DNA of 8,310 bases. It comes from Gammaproteobacteria bacterium (GTDB lineage Bacteria; Pseudomonadota; Gammaproteobacteria; Pseudomonadales; UBA7434). The stretch covers positions 1-8,310 of the forward strand of contig JAJRPK010000264.1 in assembly GCA_024280785.1 (NCBI GenBank), given 5' to 3'. Positions within the stretch are counted from its first letter, which is position 1. Every line of letters starts with the position of its first letter. A program made the translations under genes and the position numbers. Below, piece after piece: positions 1-5,427 of the stretch. The notes under the pieces are model-generated. The model worked only from the letters and a program-made list of their open reading frames with translations. It made no database searches and was not told the origin of the DNA.

Positions 1-359
1 CGGCCATCGTCGGTATTTCCTCGATTAATGCCACATTGGGCAATGCAGCTAACCCTGCCTATAGCGCATCGAAAAGTGGGATGCTGGGTGCTATCCGCGC
101 ATTAGCAGATGATTTAGGGAACCACAACATTCGTATTAATGCCGTTTCACCGGGACAAATCGATACTCCGATGTTGCAGAGCTCAATGAATACTGTAGAT
201 GGATTACGCCAAGCTTTTGAACAAAGAATATTTTTGGGCCGACTAGGCCAGCCATCCGAAATTGCCAATGCAGTGAGTTTTTTAATGTCAGAACAAGCCA
301 GCTATATTACCGCTGCCGAGCTTATCGTCGATGGTGGCAATGTTTCTTCGCAACGATAA
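1..359 (+). CDS. SDR family NAD(P)-dependent oxidoreductase, C-terminal part (5' end outside window)
   Basis: This is the C-terminal part of a classical short-chain dehydrogenase/reductase, a soluble NAD(P)(H) enzyme that oxidises an alcohol or reduces a carbonyl. The frame is open from base 3 with no start codon needed, so the gene begins upstream. The catalytic set is visible: Ser at codon 21-23 (in GISS), Tyr at 60-62 and Lys at 72-74 (YSASK), with the expected 13-residue Ser-Tyr spacing. NAVSPG followed by IDTPM is the usual segment after the active site. The C-terminus (EIANAVSFLMSEQASYIT, then VDGG) is typical of FabG-like members. The Rossmann glycine motif lies outside the window, so NAD versus NADP preference cannot be judged. 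The gene ends at TAA 357-359 and converges on the carboxyltransferase gene. The substrate is unknown; an acyl-CoA or lipid role is inferred only from neighbours. Confidence 0.93.
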   Translation, partial: AIVGISSINATLGNAANPAYSASKSGMLGAIRALADDLGNHNIRINAVSPGQIDTPMLQSSMNTVDGLRQAFEQRIFLGRLGQPSEIANAVSFLMSEQASYITAAELIVDGGNVSSQR

Positions 360-448
360 TCGCCACAAAGCTACCAATCTTTATCTGTTGCGGCACAGCT
401 TTATGCCCTACTACCAAATTCTGTTTAGCTAATTGTAATCCATGTTAC
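360..448. other. short convergent intergenic gap, no clear terminator
   Basis: These 89 bp separate the stop codons of the SDR and carboxyltransferase genes. The only inverted repeat I find is AAAGCT (367-372) with AGCTTT (397-402), a 6-bp A/T-rich stem around a 24-nt loop with no U-run after it. I do not call it a terminator. No ORF or other element is apparent. Confidence 0.5.
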
Positions 449-2014
449 TTAAGGATTAACCCCTACAGATTCTACGGGCTTACTGTTTTGTGAATTTCGC
501 TGTGCACTTAAATCCAAGCCTCTGATTAACACATTACGCAGCTCGCGTGGGTCAATAATTTCGTCGTAAGCCATCGTATCACCGGTTAACCAAGCACCGC
601 TATCTTCTGCCGCTTTTAACCGTAATGCTTCATCAACGTCAACTTTAGTCACAATGCTACCGCCAAGAGCCGGTATACCACCCAAAGTAATTCCAGGAAA
701 AGCCACCGACAGCGTTTGCTTATCAAACGGGTTCATTGCCATTAAGGAACTACCAAATCCAAACGCTTTACGCAGTGTCACGTGTAGCTTCGGTGAAGTC
801 AGCGAACACTGAGCGGCATACATTCTAGCCGCTGACCGCAAGGTTCCCGCCTGTTCCGCCGCTGAACCAGACATAACACCGGGATTATCCGCTAAAAATA
901 TTACCGGCAAATGGTAAGCATTACACAAGCCAATAAAGTGAGCGGCCTTTTCTGCTGCATCAGCAGTAATTGAGCCTGCCATAAAAGCGGGCTGGTTTGC
1001 AACGATACCCACAGCGTAGCCGCCCACTCGCACTAACGATGTAATCATTGAGCGGCCAAAGTCTGCTTGTATCTCTGTCACCTGATCTCCGTCATCGACG
1101 ATATGTGTAATTAATTTACGCATATCGTACGCCACCCGATCATCGCTGGGAACAATGGTCAAAATTTTATCCAAAGTTCTGGGCGCGGCCTGCTTATTAT
1201 GTTGCTTTGGGGTAGTCGCGTAAGCACTAGCGGGTAAGAAGGAGAGATAATTTTTTATCAACGAAAACCCTTCTTCGGCGTCTTTTACCATGTTATGGGC
1301 GACCCCACTTTTCACAGTATGAATAGGTGCTCCTCCCAAATCCTCTTTCGATACGTTTTCACCCAGTGCTGCGGCAACTAAGGGCGGTCCGGCGGCAAAC
1401 ATGCAAGAGTCTTCGGTCATAATAATAAAATCTGTCAGCATACCGGTAATCGCCCCATGTCCCGCCGACGGCCCAACAACCAGTGATATTGTCGGCACAA
1501 TCCCGGACAATTCGGCCATTGCTTGCATATCACCTGGTGCATAAGGGTGCCGGGATAAAGCGTTGGTGGTTCGTTCTCCCGACCCTTCAAGAATACTCAC
1601 GAAGGGAACTCGTTCTTGTAACGCTAAACGGCTCAATCGCAGTTTTTTTGCATTTGTTCCGTGACCAATCGAACCTCCCATCACGGTGAAATCCTCCACT
1701 CCCACGACAACAGATCGGCCATTAATTTTAGCCAAGCCCCCTACTAAAGCATCGCTGGGCGTAGTTTTTTCACCGTGATAACTCATGCTACCGACCAATG
1801 TACCCAACTCCATAAAACTGTCTTGGTCCACCAGGGAATCGATCATCTGCCTGGCGTTGGCCTTGCCTGCGGCCGCTCGCTTAGCTAATTTTTCATCACC
1901 ACCCATTGATCGACCATAGGTAATCCGCTGATTGAATTCATCTAACAATATTCTCCAGTCTTCTGGAATATCGTTGGATTGATTTTCTGCTTTATTTTCT
2001 ATGCCATCTGCCAC
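449..2014 (-). CDS. acyl-CoA carboxylase carboxyltransferase (beta) subunit
   Basis: This encodes a biotin-dependent carboxyltransferase of the propionyl/acetyl/methylcrotonyl-CoA carboxylase beta family. Such proteins move CO2 from carboxybiotin to an acyl-CoA in the cytoplasm. The product is 521 aa from GTG 2014, a normal family length. The N-terminal crotonase-like half carries GGSIGHGT (about 113-120), EGSGERT (about 143-149) and GPSAGHGAI (about 181-189); LGGAPIHTVKSGVAHNM follows (about 226-242). The C-terminal half carries GIVANQPAFMAGSIT (about 336-350), ADNPGVMSGS (about 375-384) and RKAFGFGS (about 415-422). These variants, rather than PCC-like GDGGGARIQEG and GGAYDVM, place it in a diverged subfamily. 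The frame is open up to a TTG at 2104 (551 aa), but that codon has no Shine-Dalgarno sequence, while GTG 2014 has GGAAG 8 nt upstream. It lies downstream of the LLM oxidoreductase gene on the same strand. No biotin carboxylase subunit is present here. The substrate is not predictable. Confidence 0.9.
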   Translation of the reverse strand: MADGIENKAENQSNDIPEDWRILLDEFNQRITYGRSMGGDEKLAKRAAAGKANARQMIDSLVDQDSFMELGTLVGSMSYHGEKTTPSDALVGGLAKINGRSVVVGVEDFTVMGGSIGHGTNAKKLRLSRLALQERVPFVSILEGSGERTTNALSRHPYAPGDMQAMAELSGIVPTISLVVGPSAGHGAITGMLTDFIIMTEDSCMFAAGPPLVAAALGENVSKEDLGGAPIHTVKSGVAHNMVKDAEEGFSLIKNYLSFLPASAYATTPKQHNKQAAPRTLDKILTIVPSDDRVAYDMRKLITHIVDDGDQVTEIQADFGRSMITSLVRVGGYAVGIVANQPAFMAGSITADAAEKAAHFIGLCNAYHLPVIFLADNPGVMSGSAAEQAGTLRSAARMYAAQCSLTSPKLHVTLRKAFGFGSSLMAMNPFDKQTLSVAFPGITLGGIPALGGSIVTKVDVDEALRLKAAEDSGAWLTGDTMAYDEIIDPRELRNVLIRGLDLSAQRNSQNSKPVESVGVNP

Positions 2015-2022
2015 AATAATTT

Positions 2023-2027
2023 CTTCC
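2023..2027 (-). promoter_or_regulatory. Shine-Dalgarno site that decides the carboxyltransferase start
   Basis: On the minus strand GGAAG lies 8 nt before GTG 2014. The longer reading frame starts at TTG 2104, where the preceding bases (ACTAAACCATA) contain no purine-rich ribosome site. This favours the 521-residue product and leaves a leader of about 106 nt after the LLM stop codon. Confidence 0.6.
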
Positions 2028-2120
2028 AAATAAAAGTTTTTTTGCCGTAAAACTATATCGACCCTTGCTAAATTGGCTGGACGCCACCTACTGCCATAAA
2101 GCAATATGGTTTAGTGTAAT

Positions 2121-3179
2121 TCAGCCTTGAAAATAATCAGCAATGACTCGCATCAACGCTGCATCTGCACCGTGTAATATTAATCCGCTGACCCCTGATC
2201 CCTCCCATAATTTAAGTCTTTGTCGAATCCGATCAACAGGTCCAATCAACGCAGCTCTATCAATGTATTCATCGGGAATAGCCTTAGCGGCTTCATCGCG
2301 ACGACCTTCAAGAAATAACTGTTGAACAGTATCCGCAACCTCTCGATAGCCTGCCCGGATCATACGGTCCTTATGAAAGTTAATTTTTTCATGCCCCATG
2401 CCACCGATATAAAAAGCCGCCACGGATTTTTGTTTTTTCAACTCTGTCTCAACATCATCGGTTAAGGCTACAATACAGGGAGCGTAAATTTCAAAATCCG
2501 CCAAGCTTTTACCGTTGCCTGCCCGCGCAAAACCCTTGGCGAGCCAAGGGCCATAAATGGCCATATCGCCGGGAGCAAAGCCAAAGGGAATCCAACCCTC
2601 GGCAACTTCTCCGGTAAGAGTTACCATAGACTCGCTACCTGTTCCCAGCAATATAGGAATGCTTGGATTTGTGTGAGCAATAGACTTTAACGGTTTTCCA
2701 TAGCGATCGCTAGGCTGCCGCGACGACTTTTCGGAGGCATCGCCTCGGTAGGGAAGACTTACCGCCTCCCCCTGATATTCAACCGGCCCCGCGCGTTGAA
2801 AAATCGCTCTAATGATCGCAACAGAATCTTTCATTCGATCGTAGGGTTTATCCCAAGCTTGACCGTACCAACCTTCCACAACCTGAGGGCCGGATAGACC
2901 CAAACCACATATTGCCCGCCCTTCTCCAGCCAATTGATCCAAAGTATTAAATGCCATTGCCGTGGCTGCAGGCGCGCGCGCTGATATCTGAACAACACTA
3001 GTCCCAAGTCGAACATGTTGAGTGCGCGCAGCTATATAAGCCAGTGGTGTTAACGCATCATTCCCGTAGGCTTCGGCAGACCAAATCGAATCGAAACCTA
3101 ACGACTCTGCTAACTGAATTTTTTCTACAGGCACACGTATTTTTTTTGCTTCCCAATCTATGGCAATTCCAAGCTTCAT
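2121..3179 (-). CDS. LLM class (F420-type) flavin-dependent oxidoreductase
   Basis: This is a luciferase-like TIM-barrel monooxygenase/oxidoreductase, 352 aa from ATG 3179. The frame could extend to TTG 3188 (three more residues), but MKLGIAIDW is the usual opening of this family. Family features include AESLGFDSIWSAEAYG (about 24-39), TPLAYIAARTQHVRLGTSV (about 44-62), RAPAATAMAFNTLDQL (about 68-83), GLGLSGPQVVEGWYGQ (about 92-107), GKPLKSIAHTNPSIPILLG (about 161-179) and EVAEGWIPF (about 191-199). The SGPQVVEGWYGQ segment and the overall pattern resemble actinobacterial enzymes annotated as coenzyme F420-dependent rather than FMN-dependent luciferases. The cofactor is therefore an inference from resemblance. 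Its C-terminus has VDRIRQRLKLWEGSGVSGLI, the usual last-helix region. It is the first gene of the minus-strand pair ending in the carboxyltransferase gene. It may oxidise or reduce an intermediate of the same acyl-CoA pathway; the substrate is unknown. Confidence 0.9.
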   Translation of the reverse strand: MKLGIAIDWEAKKIRVPVEKIQLAESLGFDSIWSAEAYGNDALTPLAYIAARTQHVRLGTSVVQISARAPAATAMAFNTLDQLAGEGRAICGLGLSGPQVVEGWYGQAWDKPYDRMKDSVAIIRAIFQRAGPVEYQGEAVSLPYRGDASEKSSRQPSDRYGKPLKSIAHTNPSIPILLGTGSESMVTLTGEVAEGWIPFGFAPGDMAIYGPWLAKGFARAGNGKSLADFEIYAPCIVALTDDVETELKKQKSVAAFYIGGMGHEKINFHKDRMIRAGYREVADTVQQLFLEGRRDEAAKAIPDEYIDRAALIGPVDRIRQRLKLWEGSGVSGLILHGADAALMRVIADYFQG

Positions 3180-3211
3180 TCTTGCCAAGCCTGTAGAATA
3201 GCAATACCCCA

Positions 3212-3230
3212 GAATTTCAATATTAAATTC
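3212..3230. promoter_or_regulatory. palindromic operator-like site upstream of the LLM oxidoreductase gene
   Basis: GAATTT at 3212-3217 and AAATTC at 3225-3230 form a perfect 6-bp inverted repeat with a 7-nt spacer. It lies 33-51 bp before ATG 3179, just downstream of a TATAAA box on the minus strand. That is where a repressor would block transcription. The A/T-rich composition makes a chance match possible, and no regulator is identified. Confidence 0.25.
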
Positions 3231-3512
3231 TCTATTTTATAACTGAAAAATATTTGTCGGTACGCATACATAAAATGTCACAATTCAAACAATCGCTATA
3301 AGTTAATTCCTTAGGAAACTGAACCCAAAAATATCTTGACTGGCGACTCATTCAGTTCTCTTTTTAGACATTTTTCGCGATTGCGCTTATGCCGATAGGT
3401 CGCCATCATAACAAAGCGAATCAATGACTTTCCATTGCATATAAAATCACTTATATCGATGTGCAAGTTAATGCTCCAAAAGGTCAATTTTCTCTGAGCT
3501 TAAAAGCAGCTT

Positions 3513-3549
<37 letters not shown>

Positions 3550-3550
3550 C

Positions 3551-3554
3551 GAGG
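3551..3554 (+). promoter_or_regulatory. Shine-Dalgarno site of tesB
   Basis: GAGG lies 7 nt before ATG 3562, the standard distance. It is only 2 bp downstream of the microsatellite, so the repeat RNA directly flanks the ribosome binding site. Confidence 0.7.
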
Positions 3555-3561
3555 TTTACTC

Positions 3562-4422
3562 ATGCACACCGGTTTGGCTACTGTAGTTGAGTCTTTTCAG
3601 CTAGCACATATCTCAACTCGCGATCAAATTAGTGTCTACCGCGGCATCGCTACCGACGATTCAGGCGAGCGAATATACGGAGGCCAAGTAATGGCTCAAG
3701 CAATTAGTGCCGTTCAGCAAAGCGTTGAAGAACCCTTTGTTTTGCACTCTATGCAAGCAAATTTTTTACGTCCAGGCGATCTGCAAGTAACCGTAGACTA
3801 TGAGGTCGATGCGCTTAGAAACGGTCGTTCTTTTGCGACTCGCTACGTCACCGCCAAACAGCACAATAAAGCGATATTTACTGCCACATTCTCTTTCCAA
3901 AAACCCGAGCAAGGACTTAGCCACGCAACCACTATGCCAATCGCCGCAGCGCCTGAGACACTCCGGTCTGAACAAGAGCGAGTGGAGGAATATTTTGCCG
4001 CTTTGGGAAGAACTAGTTCTTACGGTTGGCCCATTGATATTCGCTACGTCGATCCCATTGATTTCGCTAACCCCAAAATCAAGGCAGCAAAAGATCTGGT
4101 ATGGGTTAAAAGCTCCGGTTTACTGCCGAATGACTACTCAGTGCACCAACAATTGCTAGCTTACGCCTCCGATAATCCTATATTGGTATCGGCCTTTAAC
4201 CCTCACGCTTTAATACCACTAATGCCGAATGTTATGGCCGCTACTCTTAGCCATGCATTGTGGATACATCAAGAATTTAGAATGGATGATTGGCTACTTT
4301 TTGAAGTAAGCAGCGATATTACGGTGGGAGGCCGAGGCATGGGTCGAGCGAAAATTTTTAATCGGCAAGGTGAACTGGTTGCCTCGGCGGTACAAGAAGG
4401 GTTAATTCGCCTGCGAAAATAA
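3562..4422 (+). CDS. tesB: acyl-CoA thioesterase II
   Basis: This is a cytoplasmic double-hotdog acyl-CoA thioesterase that hydrolyses acyl-CoA to free fatty acid and CoA. The product is 286 aa, the same length as E. coli TesB, and the catalytic residues fall at the same numbers: Asp204 (LAYASD), Thr228 (VMAATLSH) and Gln278 (SAVQEG). The first hotdog contains RIYGGQVMAQAI (about 37-48), SMQANFLRPGD (about 63-73) and RNGRSFATRYVTA (about 86-98). The second has HALWIHQEFRMDDWLLFE (about 231-248) and GGRGMGRAKIF (about 256-266). The matching numbering and a GAGG ribosome site support ATG 3562. It is transcribed away from the LLM oxidoreductase gene and ends 6 bp from the convergent rsmJ stop. 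The ATCA repeat tract before its ribosome site suggests variable expression, but this is inference. Family members prefer medium to long acyl chains; actual preference here is unknown. Confidence 0.96.
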   Translation: MHTGLATVVESFQLAHISTRDQISVYRGIATDDSGERIYGGQVMAQAISAVQQSVEEPFVLHSMQANFLRPGDLQVTVDYEVDALRNGRSFATRYVTAKQHNKAIFTATFSFQKPEQGLSHATTMPIAAAPETLRSEQERVEEYFAALGRTSSYGWPIDIRYVDPIDFANPKIKAAKDLVWVKSSGLLPNDYSVHQQLLAYASDNPILVSAFNPHALIPLMPNVMAATLSHALWIHQEFRMDDWLLFEVSSDITVGGRGMGRAKIFNRQGELVASAVQEGLIRLRK

Positions 4423-4428
4423 ATACTG

Positions 4429-5403
4429 CTACAGTGCGTAGACATCAAATCTAGCGGCCTTGCCTTCCAATGTCGAGCTTGGTTTAACTCCGCCAAGCCA
4501 ATGAGCTCCCGGGGCACGCTTTACTACTACTTTTTTCTTCGCTAGCGCCAGCGCTGAATTCATCAAATCATCATTACTTTCCCTTTTCGCTTTAGTTGTC
4601 TCTATAATTGCCGTTTTAGCTGTCTCTCTAATTGCCGTTTTAGCTGTCGTGTTAGTGCTTGCCGTTAAGTATTGCAGCAAAGCCATATTTTTCTTTACCG
4701 CAGCCGATTTTTTTAATCCTTTGTGTTTGTGTTTTTCAGATTCCATAGTCTTTCCTTCCATTTGACGCTGCTCACTCTGCACATCATTTTGTACACTCTC
4801 TAAATCTGTAGATTCATCATACATAGGGTCGAGGTACACGACATCAGGGCAGTCTAACTTCCAACAGTTTATTTCCGCCAAACTATCCCCCCCAATCAAT
4901 TGAATACGACTCGCTGCATCTGCCAAAATATTATTGGGGGAAACTCCCGCTCGCTGGAGCGCTTCTTCCAACAGAAAAACCAGTAATGGAATTCGTTCAA
5001 TCATAGTAACTTCGCATCCTGCAGCCGCCAATAGGAACCCATCGATACCAAACCCTGCCGTGGCATCTAATACTGTTAGCGGTTCTTGTTTCTCAGTTTT
5101 ACCAACCTTAGCTCTACCAACGACAGCGCGAACAACTCGTTCCCGGTACAAATTAGCGCGCCTCAATCGCAGAGAAAATTTTTGCACATCAAAATCTACG
5201 GACGCAACTGCCTTTGTGTTAGGCATATGGATGTGCCATTGACTATTACTCTGAATCAGTCGTAGCGCGTCCGGTTTCAACTTAGCTTGATCTGCCAATA
5301 ATATGCCAAACCCGAGCTTACTCGCCAAAGCATGCGCTACTGACTCGCTTACAATAGTTCCATCGAAAACAACAAAATTATCAGTGCTCGCCTGCTTACT
5401 CAT
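4429..5403 (-). CDS. rsmJ: 16S rRNA (guanine1516-N2)-methyltransferase with low-complexity insertions
   Basis: RsmJ (YhiQ) uses S-adenosylmethionine to methylate N2 of G1516 in 16S rRNA. Visible family features are VLDATAGFGIDGFLLAAAGC (about 111-130, SAM-binding motif I), IERIPLLVFLLEEAL (about 135-149), RIQLIGGDS (about 166-174), PDVVYLDPMYDES (about 186-198), KKSAAVKKNMALLQ (about 231-244) and KVVVKRAPGA (about 291-300). The end is RFDVYAL. At 324 aa it is about 74 residues longer than E. coli RsmJ. Most of the excess is two polar insertions, residues about 196-231 (acidic, then Lys/His-rich) and about 249-277 (TAKTAIRE-type repeats). The Gly-rich GGGRG segment before the catalytic domain in E. 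coli is NLYRE-like here. ATG 5403 is 24 bp downstream of the kinase stop and lacks a clear Shine-Dalgarno sequence, so translation may depend on coupling to the kinase gene. Identity is sure; full activity is not. Confidence 0.9.
   Translation of the reverse strand: MSKQASTDNFVVFDGTIVSESVAHALASKLGFGILLADQAKLKPDALRLIQSNSQWHIHMPNTKAVASVDFDVQKFSLRLRRANLYRERVVRAVVGRAKVGKTEKQEPLTVLDATAGFGIDGFLLAAAGCEVTMIERIPLLVFLLEEALQRAGVSPNNILADAASRIQLIGGDSLAEINCWKLDCPDVVYLDPMYDESTDLESVQNDVQSEQRQMEGKTMESEKHKHKGLKKSAAVKKNMALLQYLTASTNTTAKTAIRETAKTAIIETTKAKRESNDDLMNSALALAKKKVVVKRAPGAHWLGGVKPSSTLEGKAARFDVYAL
4590..4664 (-). repeat. 24-bp tandem repeat inside rsmJ
   Basis: Copies at 4590-4613 and 4614-4637 are 24 bp each and differ at three positions. 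A third, degenerate copy (4638-4664) shares its first 11 bases with copy 2 and ends in the same GCCG. Because 24 is a multiple of three the frame is kept, and the protein reads TAKTAIRE, TAKTAIIE, then TTKAKRE. The repeat falls in a stretch absent from E. coli RsmJ. Confidence 0.85.
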
Positions 5404-5427
5404 AGAATGGAGTAAGCATCAATTAGA

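Noticed and set aside
367..402. Inverted repeat AAAGCT/AGCTTT between the SDR and carboxyltransferase genes as a terminator
   Set aside because: Only 6 bp of A/T-rich stem, a 24-nt loop and no following T-run on either strand.
3336..3341. TTGACT as a -35 box for tesB
   Set aside because: No acceptable -10 hexamer at 16-18 nt spacing, and it would be over 200 bp from the start codon.
3341..3405. Inverted repeat TGGCGAC/GTCGCCA in the divergent region
   Set aside because: The 7-bp arms are 51 nt apart with no supporting structure; likely chance.
3800..4159. 119-codon frame overlapping tesB on the same strand
   Set aside because: It is fully contained in the well-supported tesB frame, has no family resemblance and is a frame shadow.
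4477..4498. Hairpin GCTTGG/CCAAGC near the end of rsmJ as a terminator
   Set aside because: It lies inside the coding region, has a 10-nt loop and no T-run on either strand.
4934..5242. 102-codon antisense frame over rsmJ
   Set aside because: It is opposite conserved RsmJ motifs, with Ser/Thr/Arg-rich composition typical of an antisense shadow.
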